Source of the DNA: Motacilla alba alba
Taxonomy: Eukaryota; Chordata; Aves; Passeriformes; Motacillidae
Length of the DNA: 64,000 bases
Reading direction: 5' to 3'
Assembly: GCF_015832195.1 (NCBI RefSeq)
Contig: NC_052030.1
Coordinates: 8,017,439 to 8,081,438 of the forward strand
The notes under the pieces are model-generated. The model worked only from the letters and a program-made list of their open reading frames with translations. It searched no databases and was not told where the DNA came from. This document shows positions 39,701 to 51,551 of the stretch, in pieces. Made by a program: the position numbers and the translations under genes. Position 1 is the stretch's first letter. The number at the start of each line of letters is the position of its first letter.

Positions 39701-42700
39701 ATTAAGAAATGTTTTTAGTTAACACTGGAGCATAACACACATTAATATCTTGGCAAACATGGCATAATTCTCTGCGTTGGGCTGGAATCAGTGGAGTCTC
39801 TGATGCTGGAGTTTCACCAGCTCCACACCTTTGGAGTGTGCTGAGGGAGCAAACTCCCTCCTGGCTGGGACCTGCTCACTGCAGCTCCAAGAGAAATCCA
39901 GGGGTCACCAGAATGGGATCTGGCACCTGGCAGCATTTGGGAATCACCTGACTTTGGATTCCTCCAGAAGAAATGGTACCAGTCCCCTTGCTGAAGGTGT
40001 TTGTTCATGGATGGTTTTGAGGAGGTTGGAGAGGGCAGATTTGAGGAGATGTTATGCTGTTTCAGCTCTGAACTGGTAATAATAGGGCAGTAAATGGCTT
40101 TTGTTTGGTTTCAACATTGGCTCCAGTGCCCTCGCTCTGTCATTCCTGCGTGGTGTTTTGCAGAGCCCTTGCATGATGTTTTTGCAAGAGATTTGTTAGA
40201 GAAGTGGAAACCAAACTAGCAGATAGCACATTGTAAAACCTAAACCATATTTAACGTTATTTTAGATGTCCTTTCTTTGATCACAAACTGTGAAGTTGAA
40301 GTCTTGCATGAAATGAAGGAAATTAATTAATTCAACAGAGAGTTCCCTTTCTTCCTTTGAAATTAATAAACAGACAGTGCCTTTCAGAATTGGACATTGT
40401 CACTAAAATACCAAGAAAAAAAGCACACCTTACAGCTCAAAGCAGAAGTAAACATACAGCATCTGCTTCTTGTTGCCCAGAGTTTAGCATGTTTATTTGA
40501 TAACTGGAATTTTAAAATTAAGCAAGCAGATACAGCCCCATATGAATGGCTGGTGAAGCATCCACTACTTGTATTCTATATTCCTAGATTGCCTGCATGC
40601 AGCAATTAAATCCAGAACAGAATTCTGTCTGGGCTGTGCCATCCCAAGAGCTTTATTTCCCATGTCTGCTCTTGTTCTTACCTCATTGTTTTGCTGACCA
40701 GATGCTATGGTGTGGTAGCTGGGCCCTGTTTGGTTTAAGTGGGAATGGAGATGAGGCGTGTCAAATACCTCTTTAATGGACACTACTGGCATGAATTTCA
40801 GATCTTTCTGCAGGCAGGATTTGGGTCAAGAAATGTGCAATTCTTAGCACAGGATCAAAATCAAAACTTCTCTTTCTGTCTGCCTCAGCACCTCTGAGGA
40901 GACAACACAAATGACAATCTGGTCTGTGCAAACAGCAGTTGTTATTTGTGATATTCTTGGCAAAAACAAAACAAGTATCAAAAATACTGCAAATTGATGT
41001 TACACTAGGAGGTGTGAGGCCAGGAATCAACCCAGATGTGAAGACAGCCCTGAAAAGGGACAGAAATCCCTGTGTGCATGAGACTGTTGTGAGCACAGGG
41101 AATTCAGGCAGCTGGCTCCCTGTGGCTCAGCCCACTTCTCTGATCCAGCCAGGATCACTGGGGACTTCAAGGGAAGCTCTAGGAGAAGAGGAGTGCAAGT
41201 TTTCAAACTGGGAGTGGGATGCTTCCCACATCACACATTGGGCAGTGCTTGTTACAGTGCAGCACGTGGGTCGTGGGCACTGGGGCATGAACTGAAAAAC
41301 ACAATATCAACATCCTTATTAAACACAGAGCATGGGCTGCACTCTGAAAGGAGGAAGGCTGGACCTTGTAATCTATTCTGCAGAGAACAATTGTGCCAGA
41401 GTTTGTAAATGGCATTTACAAATGATCAGGGGAATGCTGTGCTAATAGCATCCAGACAAAACAGTTTTCTGGAACATAAAAAATGGGTTACAGTCCTCAG
41501 AGCCTTTCTTAGGATTTTGTCTTTTTAGCATTTCTTTCAAGGATACATCTGCCTCCTTATCAAGAACTCAGACTTTCAACTAGCAGAGTTCTGAGTTTCT
41601 ACAGAAGGTGCTCTCGTGTGTTTGCAAGTTGCAGGCTGGTTGTGGGTATCATTTACTCTGTTGTCCTGCTGGCTACTTCCTTATCTGCCGTAACACAAGA
41701 ATCAAATGCAATTGTGTCAGGACAAAGCAAGTGTCTGATTTCCAGCCTCTGCTAAGGAAGCAGTGCAAGTCTCCTCCTGCTGCCCAGGCTCAAGGGCTGC
41801 CCTCTGCATGGGGTGAGCACCCTGCTTTCCTCAGGAGGGCAGCAAGCAGGTGAAGGTCCTGACTGATTTTCCAGATTAGAAAAGCCCATCTTATACTTTG
41901 ATGGGTTTCTGCATCAGTGCATAGTGCTGGGGTTTTATGATCAGAGCCAACATGGAACAGGATTTTCTGATTCCCTGCAATCCCTGATATTACAATGCTG
42001 GATTCTGGGATTCAGAAATGAAATAAGGACATTCCACTGCCTCCAGCTCTGGGCTCCTGTAAGTGTAGCTGTTGTGGTGGACAAACATTGTGTTTGCATG
42101 AGTTCATTGCACTCTCTAACACCTCACTCTTTACTTTGTGCAGTAGCTGTAAAATGTTCTGAGCTAACCAGTCTGCTCCTGATGTAATTGTTATTGGCCA
42201 GAATGGTGACACATGAGAAAGAAAGAAATCAATCAATCTGGGTTTGAAGAGAATTCATTTTTCTTGAGTGAATTGTCTGTGGAGACAGAAAGTGACAACT
42301 CATGTAGGTGGTCCAGAAAGTTGCCTTGCCATGAGCTAATGGAAGGATGTTGCTTCCCAGACAGACCACCCACCATCCCCTGTCCCTTCCTCTTCCCCAC
42401 AACTCCTCCAGAAATTCTCAAAATAGTGCTGAATACCAATGCTATTTAACTGGAGAGGAAAGCCTTGCTATAAATGCAAGCAAAAATAACAGAGTCACAG
42501 TGTACCTCACGACTCAGGACTCGGTAAAGTTTTCTTGGCTGAGACACCAAGGAATATCACAGGGACTCTGTGTTTCCAGGGAAGCTATTTTAGGCTATTG
42601 TGGAAGAGGCGAGTGTGATTTTATACTTCCTTTTCCATCCTGCATGACTCCCTGTAAACAGGCACAGCTTAAATACAGATAATTAGGTGGAAAGGGAAGA

Positions 42701-42801
42701 AAGTGGTGTCCCTCCATGTACAAGTGATTGCTGTCACATCCAGGTACTTCTCTCAGAACAAGCTTTGTTCTATAACTGCTGTGCAGCTCTGGGTTGCACT
42801 T
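33799..42801. other. Intergenic, no gene recognised
   Basis: No coding exon, RNA gene or clear transposon was recognised. The slightly GC-richer patch at 36.4-36.6 kb has overlapping open frames on both strands (up to 161 codons) but no family resemblance, codon pattern or splice structure that would support a gene. Confidence 0.7.
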
Positions 42802-42958
42802 GAGGGGCTGGTTTGTATTTACCTGTTGAGAGGCTGGTTTGTATTTACCTGTTGAGAGGCTGGTTTGTATTTACCTGTTGAGAGGGCTGTTTTATATTTA
42901 CCTGTTGAGAGGCTGGTTTATATTTACCTGTTAAGAGGCTGATTTATATTTACCTAGC
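42802..42958 (+). repeat. Minisatellite: six tandem units of 26-27 bp
   Basis: Units read gagaggctggtttgtattta followed by cctgtt. The first three are nearly identical (the first has gagggg). The fourth is 27 bp with an inserted G. The fifth and sixth carry 'tttatattta' in place of 'tttgtattta', and the sixth ends in 'cctagc'. Identity falls from left to right, which fits recent expansion at the left. On the minus strand each unit contains AGGTAAATA, a strong 5' splice-site-like word. Confidence 0.95.
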
Positions 42959-44049
42959 AGGACTTTCAGGAGCAATGCAAAGTTGGCTGCTCAGCTGAAT
43001 CTCTGTGGGTGCCTCATCTTTCAGCTGCTTGTGGAAAGGCAGCACATCCTTGGGGCAGATGTGGCACCACACCAGCACCTTGTGTTTGTAGCTCTGGTGA
43101 ATGGGGATGGATTTGCCACATCCTCACTGGTGGGGAAGGTATTTTTGAGGTGTGCTTTTCATTCAGTGTGCAACACAGCTGTCAGGTATGGCAGTCCCTG
43201 GTACATCAGATAAACAGATTTATTTTTCCCCAGCTTTCTGCTGTGGCCGTTGTTGGCAGGGAGCTGAGCCAGGCTCTGCAGGGAGGGATCAGCCAAAGGG
43301 AACAGCAGCCTTGCAGGGAACCTGGGCTGCTCTGCCAGGGGAGCCAGGCAGGTGAAGAAAAAGCTGGTTTGAATCTCAGACTGATTGTAAATGATGAGTT
43401 ATCAGGGAGCATAAAGAAGGAGCCACTGTACCTTTCATAACACCAATACTCTTTGTTAGACTACAGACAAAAGTAGGCTTTGACTTGAGACTACAGGAGA
43501 ATACAAGATGAGCGCCTGTAAAGATGGAACATATTGATCTTCCCTTTATCTTTTCAAAGCATTCCTCTTTTGTCAAGGGGTCCTATTTTTTTTGTACAGC
43601 ACATCCCTATCTTCCAATACTTTGTGCATTTCAATGTTCATATTTTAGGGAAATACATCATTCATGTTTTCTGTAATTATTTTTTTTAACTGAATATTTG
43701 TGAGTGATGAAACATATACATTTTCAAACAAAAAGTTACCCTGAATTGAGATAGCATAACCAGGTAGGTTCCTGGCCTGGCATGAAAGCACAGGTTCATG
43801 TTCCTCACTGAGGGTATATTGATTTATATGAACTAAACATCTTTTTCTCTAAGCCCCAGATCAGAGTGGGTTGTTTTGAAGCATGCTGTCTCCTATAAAC
43901 TTGAAAAGGGAAGGCTTTACTAAGGAGACTGGAGATACACAAATAATTGGTTTGTTTGTTCCTTTGTGGACTAAATCAAAACATTGGTAAAGAGAAATAT
44001 CCAGACCAAAAATGAATTATTTAAGCTTTTTCATTAAAATATAAAGTGA

Positions 44050-44067
44050 AATATATATATATATATA
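44050..44067 (+). repeat. (AT)n dinucleotide repeat
   Basis: About nine AT units within an AT-rich stretch. Expected to be length-variable. Confidence 0.9.
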
Positions 44068-44890
44068 AAGTTCTTCAGGGTCGGAATTGGTCCACTTCAT
44101 GTCAAGGCATCATTTGGAAATGCAGAACTTGAAAGTGTGGAAAGATGGGAAAATGTTGAAACAAAGTCACTCTTTAAAAGTTTATTTGGAAAAAAAAAAA
44201 TCCTACTAAGAGTTGCAGTGAATTCATATGGCCCATTTTGGGGTGCCTGAAGTCTGTTTCTCAATGGATGAAATCCCAGGTCAGCCAGGCCCCTTGTCCC
44301 CACGTCTTGAGCACAGAGTTCTGTTCAGTCACTCCCATGTTCTGACAACACATTAAGGGGCCATGGTGAAATTCCAGGAAATAAGGGTTGAATAATGCTT
44401 TCTAATAAAATATAGTGGTGCAATACAACAAAACACACACAACCATTATTCAAGGTGCAAACCTTTAGAAAAGCTCTTATGTTTTTGGGGTTTTTTTTCA
44501 GTGAGGAAACAATTGAATCTGTCCCAAATCAGCTTCTTAATCCACAGCTGCTATAAATCAAAGAAGAAGAGAATTAAGTTTCAATTGACTTTCCTGGCTT
44601 TGAGCATTAAACAAGAATAACTTGAAAGATGGAGGGAACTCTGCAATTTAAAATTCAAATGCCTTGCCCTGCTGAGCTCACCAGAGTGCAGCTGAGGGTG
44701 CTGCAGGGCTGCAGCAGAGCCCCTTTGCAGCCAGGTGGCCCAGCTGGGGGATGACATCAGAAATGGCACCAAAAAATGGGACTTGCAAATATGTGAGTGT
44801 TGAATGATTCCTTGTTCTGTATAAACTTCCCAAATTGAGAAGTTATCAGGATTGGAACCATTCAAAATGTCAGATGTGACAATGGGGTGC

Positions 44891-44947
44891 AAATATTATC
44901 ATCTGATCAAATATTATCATCTGAATATTATCATCTTATTCATCTGA
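44891..44947 (+). repeat. Imperfect tandem copies of an aatattatcatctg unit
   Basis: Three copies of aatattatcatctg/tt separated by 3 or 0 bases and followed by a partial 'attcatctg'. Small slippage repeat in AT-rich DNA. Confidence 0.85.
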
Positions 44948-46164
44948 AGACTAATGGAATTTTCTAGACCATCATTTTGGAGTGTTTTCTTTTTCAATTT
45001 CTTCTTTTCTTATTTGAAGTTTTTTTCTTTCAACTCAGTACGGAATGTCTGTGTTTCTTTTCTAATCATGTGAGTTCTTTCATGAAAGTAAAAATAAGTA
45101 GAGTGGCACAAGCTTTCTAGCTGCAATTTTTTTCACAGGTTTTAAAGGAACCTAATAAATTACTGCATTTCTTTCTTCTTTTCAACAAGAAAGAACTTTG
45201 CATCTTTAAAATCCTTTTTGCTTCTAAAAGCAACAGAGAATTCAGAGGTCTAAGGAGTTGTGTAATTTGATTTTGCTGTATTTGATGGAAAATGGGAATT
45301 TACCCTCAAATCTGGTAAATCTGAGATGGGTATTTTTTAAAGTCTGTGCAGGTATTTACAGTCAGTCCTACAGTTTGTTTGCTGGAATTTCAGTGCTACT
45401 TTGAAATATCACCTGTTATTGTCCTTGTTATTTTAATGGACCATTCCAGAGGGTAGCAGAGTTAACTACCAGCATTTGTTACATGCCAGCTCCATTTCCA
45501 GCTCTCTCCAACAGAAAAACACACAGAGAAAAATTTCCCTTCTGTCTTGCCTTCAGCATGATCCCTCCTTCAGCTTTGCTGTAAATCTGTGCAAAGTGAT
45601 ATTGATTCCTTTCAGTGTCCTTGCTTGAAAGGCTGGGGCACCTTTTCATTTTGGTCTGATGTTCTGGAAAGGTCACTGTGCTCTGAGGTCATCTCCCACT
45701 GAAGGCATGCCTGGGGCTGGATCCTGAGCTGCTGCAGCAGCAGCTCCATTCACAGCTGCAGGATCAGGCCACGGTGTGAAAAAATGCTAGAGGCATTTTA
45801 AAAAGACATTAATCTTGGGATTTATTTGTGAATATCAATATTAATATTGAATTCAGTAAAAATGAAAAAAAAAAGAGAAGGAATTAGTATGAAAGAGCAA
45901 AAGAACTGCAAGAAGCAAACAAACAAACATTACTTTTTAATTGGTTTGTGTATTTTCTAATTCCCTTTCTAATCCAGTATAAGCAGCTGGCTTGTGACAA
46001 TAAATTCCCCAAAGACTAAAGAATTTTCCTCTAGCATACCAAATTGTGTCCATCATGGCACTGTTCAGTGTCTTGTCTATCAGATCTCAGTTTTTGACTC
46101 CATAAAACAAAGGGGTCTTGACTTCTCTCTTCTCTGTACCCCAAAATCCCATTGGGCTAGGAAT

Positions 46165-46200
46165 TTTTATAGAATCATAGAATGGTTTAGGATTGAAAAG
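46165..46200 (-). mobile_element. CR1 LINE extreme 3' end, minus orientation
   Basis: The stretch 'tatagaatcatagaatggtt' followed by 'taggattgaaaag' is the reverse complement of the CR1 3' terminus (…ccattctatgattctata). Only about 36 bases are recognisable, which means either an extreme 5' truncation or heavy decay of the rest. No flanking duplication is evident, as is usual for CR1. Confidence 0.8.
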
Positions 46201-48799
46201 TCCAGCCATAAAACTGAATTATCCATTACAAGATTTGCTGTGGTTTAGAGGAGTGGATAGAAATGCTCCTTCTCTGGCCATTTTAAGACACAACCAGGTT
46301 TGCTGCAAGTTCACAATCATGCAGTTGAGGAACAAGGTGGTGGAAGATGTGGCTCAGAACTGTTGTGTGTGCCACAGAAATTGCACTTTGTTTGAGAAGA
46401 ATTTGAGCTGCACTTATCTTAGTATTGGGCTTTTCTGCACACCTGCAGCGTGCTTTGGAAAGCTAGGTGAGCATGAAAGAGAATACATTGCTGAGATTCT
46501 GAGATAGCTTTTCCTTAAACTGAAGGTTTTACCTGGCAAAGGTCAGGCTCAGAACTGCTTGTTCCGTTCTCGTGTTTGAATTTGCACTGATGCTACGTAC
46601 AATTAGTGGCAATTAAACGAATTAACATTTTCAAGGCAGAGAATTTTCTCAACACCGTCTGCTCCTGGTATCCAGCTCTTCCATTAGCATTAGTGTTATG
46701 TGGCAGCATTCACTCATCTATATTTAGAGTAGGCTATTTAAAGAATAATCTGATGTATTCATTTATGTCCTACATAGAGTGGGTGTTATGAAGATGCTCT
46801 GTTCTTACCACTGCTGTTATCACTTTTCCTGTCTGTGTGTGACAGGTGGAAGCAGCTCCCTGTCCCAGTCAAGATCAGGGTCCTGTTGCAAATAAATGCT
46901 CCATTCAGGTATGGAGAACAAAAAATTTAGGAAAGTGTCATGGGGAAGAAAAGAGGACTGTAAGATATATACTGAAGGATTAATCAACAGAATTAATTTA
47001 GTGGTAATCAGAAGTTGGATCTGTGACCAGTTAAAGCTAGTAGTAAAATGTGTGCTGTGAACATCCCTTCTGGCTTCATTGCAAGATTAAATTATAAATT
47101 TTCACTTCAAGCCTTTCTTACCCTCTGTTCCAAACCTGACTTGTGCTCTCATGTACTTGAAAAGGGTGTACCCCTTCTGAAGGCTTCCAACACCTCCTTT
47201 CCTCAAACCAAAGCTGGAGGACCTTTTCCAGGGTAGGCAATCCACTTCCCTGGCCTGCAGTTAGCCAGGAACAGTGGCACCTTGTCTGGGGTGGGCTCTG
47301 GAGCTTTGGGGTGCTGTGTTGATGATGTGAGTCTCCTTTTATGGTGTAGTCAATGTTGTCACCACAAGAAATACATTATTCTTCCAATGCCATTCTGTCT
47401 TGCTTTAGCTCATGTGCCAATTCCTCTGAGGCCCCTCTGTGCAATACCACAGAAACTCCCTGTGCATATACTGACCTCAAAAATCTTGAAGACTTGGAAG
47501 GAAACCAGCTTCAGTTATTTTACCTACAAACATCAGAAAATTTGAGGTCCTTCTTAACTTCTACTCTTTATTTTTTTGCCCATTCTTCCCTAGAGTGTTT
47601 TGGCAAGTCCATTTGGATTCTTCTCTATTATCTTGCCTGCCTCTAGCTTCCTTCTGCCCTGATCCACTTCATGTTATGGTGTCCTCCTTCTGTGCTCAAG
47701 AAGTTGCAGTATTTCATGTGACAGACAATTACTGGTTCAAGAGAATTCTCCTAACCTTTTGTCAAGAGTTGAATAACCCCAGTCTGTCACTGAGCTATCC
47801 CTTAGTGTTTTCTCTGGCAGGGAATTGTACTAATTGTGTTGAACAAAGTGTGCTAACAGGCAGCAGTGCAGCTCCCTGCAAGACTCTGTTAAACAGCAGC
47901 TGAAAGGCCAGGATTTCAGGCCAGCAGGTCCTTGCTGAGCTCAGTCCAGCCATGTCCTCCTGGAGTCTGTGAGCCTCAGGGATGGAGGGCAATAAAACCC
48001 TTGCTCGGGGCTGGACAGCCCACACACTGCTTGTTGCTCATCTTTGGTTCATGCAAATCAAAAGCTGCTCAATGGCCATGAAAGGATTTATTGTCAGGAT
48101 TTTTTGGTGAGCTGATACCACTGGATGTGTGTTGGATATAATACATAATAATGAACAACATAAAGAAAACTACAGACCTGACCCATTTCACATTTCCTTT
48201 ATATCAGTGGGATGTGATCTGTCCTTTATGGCTGGTATTAATGTCTGTACCACAATCAAGCCCCCAGTGTAAAATACCTCCCTGTATTTAGTATCAGAAG
48301 CAGTGAGTGGTCTGTGTCTGTAATTATATATCATGATGTAGTGGCTGAAGGCAGGCACAGTATGGAATGCTTGGGAGCTTGGCCAGAGGCTTTGATGCTG
48401 CAGTTTCACTGGGGAGGGCTTTGCTGAGAAATTGTTCTCCTTCAAAATAAGTAAATATATAAATAAATGAAGCTTTTCAATTTCATAGCCCAGAGCAAGA
48501 TTAATTAATAGGGAAAAATGCTTAATCTGTCTGCTCACCACAGAATTAATGAATAATAGAGAATGTCTTCCCAGGAACTAGAGCTAAAAGGGTGATGAAT
48601 ATGTGGGCATGTCATTACCTATATCTCTCTGCCTACCTGCAGCTCCCCTCACCACTGCACTTTTGGTGCCTCCTAACACCTTGGTTTTCCTGGTTTTTCT
48701 TGGTTTGGACTTCTTTTTGTTTTAAACTCCATATGGTCTCTAAATCAATTGAGAGGGAGATTAATAAAAGCAAATTCTGTCACTTCCCTTATGGCAAGC

Positions 48800-48860
48800 T
48801 GTCCCCAGTTTTCAGATGGAGAAATTGAAAGCTAGAGAAGCTGCATGGTCTGGAGCAGGA
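48800..48860 (+). mobile_element. Possible ancient MIR/CORE-type SINE remnant
   Basis: 'ccccagttttcagatggaga' then 'aattgaaagctagagaagctgc' resembles the MIR segment 'cccattttacagatgaggaa' 'actgaggc.cagagaggt'. About 60 bases only, diverged. The call is tentative. Confidence 0.35.
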
Positions 48861-49912
48861 AAAGACAGAACAGTTCTGAAAGCATTTGCATAGTCCAATA
48901 TAGTCTTAAATTTTCTTTTCCTACTGACTGGCTCATTTTCAAGTGTGTTTAAAAAAAACACAAAACCCCCCAAAAACTCTCTCCAAAACTGTTAAATTGG
49001 ACTTTGCCCTTTACTGGAAATATTAGGGAATCCAACCCAACTAAATGAATGTGGTTTTGTCATCCTACTTCCATCTGTCAAGGCTTCTCACTGGCATAGT
49101 TTTAGGATGGAATTCTATCATGCATCAGCCTTTAACTTATTTTTTTTAAAAGATGAAATACTTTAAAAATACATTGAAGACTTCAATGCTAGAAATGTTT
49201 TGATTTCTATTTAAATATTCTGAACATCTCTGTTAAAGGCAGATACAAACTGTACTAAATGTTCTTTATTACTCATACATACACTGTCCCTGTGAAAAAC
49301 ATCATACATCAGAGGCAGCAGTGATTCTTCAGATTTGCCCAGTGACAAGGCACCATAAAGCTATTCTTTACTAGAAATGTCAATGTCAACTTTATTTGCC
49401 AAAACATGTTTTCTTGTCTCAAGCTGCCAGTTGTTGTTTCAAAATAAATGGAATCTAAAAATCTCATTATTTTTATTGTTTAAAGCCAGCACTGGGTGCA
49501 GCTCTGGGGGTCAGGAGGTAACAATACTAATTTACCCTGGTGCTGCTGCACTTAGAATATTTAATCTCTTAGGACTTTGACATGATGGCTGGCTGTGTTT
49601 CTTAATTTTGTTGTGAAGATGTTGCTGGAGGGCCAGGCAGCTCTTAATAATGTGCATCAAGACAGAGACGAGTCAGTAATGAATATTGTATGAGGTTCTT
49701 TTCCTACCAGAGGATCAGCCTGGACAAATACCTGCACCAGCCCACAAGCCAGTTCCTGCTGGCAGAACTGGGGCTGCTTCAGTGATGGCCAAAGATTAAC
49801 GTGCCCTGCTGGATTCAGTGCAATTCCAGCAGCAAAATATTTTTAACTATTCTAAGACAGGGATAATGTTCAGCTTTTTCATCAGCTTTTAGCTGGATTG
49901 GACAGGGAGAAA

Positions 49913-50002
49913 CATCCTTCCATCCTCCCATCCTCCCATCCTTCCATCCTTCCATCATTCCATCCTTCCATCCTTCCATCCTTCCATCCTTCCATCCTTC
50001 CT
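49913..50002 (+). repeat. (CCATCCTT)n-type microsatellite
   Basis: About 90 bases of CATC/CTTC octamer repeats with variants 'cctccc' near the left end and one 'cattcc'. On the minus strand it reads as (GGAAGGAT)n and produces an artificial Gly-Trp-Lys-Asp-Gly-Arg-Met-Glu peptide. Purely simple sequence. Confidence 0.95.
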
Positions 50003-51500
50003 TTTTGGTGCCACGTGTCTCTGAGAACAGGCTTCTGCCCAAAGGCAGCACTGCTGTATGAAAAACATGCTGGAATAGGAAACCTGATCTGGACATGTTT
50101 CCTAAAATAATATCTGATCAAAGGCTAATAAAAGACCTGACAGGAAATTGTGCCACCATAAGGTTGGCTGTTTGAGAGTAGAAGTGGAAATGAGACAAAT
50201 GGATTGCGAGGAGGAGCTGAGGATCATAATCCACACATGTCACAGACAGAGCTGAAAATTGATTTTCTCTTGGAATTAGGAGCATCATTCATGAACCCTT
50301 TTTTAAAACAGCCCTATCAAAAAAGCATTCTCTGTTTTAAAGCCTGTGCAGAGCATGAGAGCAGCAGCAGAAGGAACATGCAGAACCAGAAGATAATGTT
50401 GGACAGTGTGAAAAGTAGAAGTCTCAGCATGCTAACAGCCTAGCCATTGTTTAGGGCTTTGTAAGTTTTCTGGCATCAGGAATAAGTAAAGATGGATTTC
50501 AAGGAGTATAATGAGGTAATTTCTATATCTGTAATAGCTGGATATTAAATTACATTTATATATCTCTTGCACATTTATTTTCTTTATTGCAACTCTCATA
50601 AACATAGAAGCCGTCCTTGAAAAGCTTCCCTGATTTATTTCCAGGGTGAGTCTCTATCTTATCACAGCAACTCTGAAATTCCTTGCAGTAAGTTGTGGGA
50701 ATGATCAAAACCATCAGTCTGCAGCTTGGGATCCCAGTGCAGCAGCTGCCAGGCAGGTCCCAGCCACCTTCCTTTTTTGGGGTGCAGGTGGGCTGAGCCT
50801 CTCTGTCATTCAGGGGAGACAAGGTCCTCAAAAATGCTTTTTCTCTTGTTGCATGGGTAAATCTAAGTCCCTGCAAGTAATTTTTGATCATGGTGAATGG
50901 TGATAATCCTCTCTTAGCAAACAAGCACCTATTCAGGAATTAGAGTAGGAGATAATAATAGGAGATGGATGGAGGACTATGCAGTTGGATTTTAAAAAGG
51001 CAGCTCCACTCAATTCTTATTAAAATTGGTGAGAGCTGTAATGTTTATTAATTAGAGCTTTGTAAAATGTAAGTATGTGGGTTGAATATTTTAGTCTTGG
51101 CATTATTTATCTTCTGGTTTTACAATGACAGGTTTATTGGGGGTTTTAATGCACGTTTGGATAATTGTTGAGTTTTATCTGCATGCTTTTACTACAGGTT
51201 GGTCGTCAGCACAATCTCACAGGCTTGAAAGCAGCAGATCTGCTGGCAATTGTGCTGTCCATTACAAATTCACTCTGCAGGGTTAATCTGTAGCTTTAAT
51301 GCTACAGGAAGGATATAAAAGAAGTGCATATTTGTGTCACAGCCACAGGTGGTAGAACACGGCATGCATGATTTGTACATTTGAAGAACTGTCCCATGTG
51401 CAAGTGGGAATTGCTGCAGTTTGGGATGCAAGCATCCCAAATTCCATTTATGAAACTTCTGTGCAATCTTATTAAGTGACTAATACAGCCAAAATTAAAA

Positions 51501-51551
51501 GTATATATACACACACACACAAACACACATATATTACATATTTATATATAA
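51501..51551 (+). repeat. Compound (TA)n(CA)n(TA)n microsatellite
   Basis: gtatatata passes into a (CA) run broken by 'aaa', then 'tatatta' and 'tttatatata'. Alternating purine/pyrimidine throughout. Confidence 0.9.

Larger units (their letters stand above)
42959..46164. other. Intergenic, no gene recognised
   Basis: Non-coding DNA with an (AT)n at 44,050 and small slippage repeats at 44,891. No other feature was recognised. Confidence 0.75.

Noticed and set aside
49815..50121. Peptide repeats of Gly-Trp-Lys-Asp-Gly-Arg-Met-Glu type on the minus strand and Ile-Leu-Pro-Ser type on the plus strand
   Set aside because: Translation of the CCATCCTT microsatellite.
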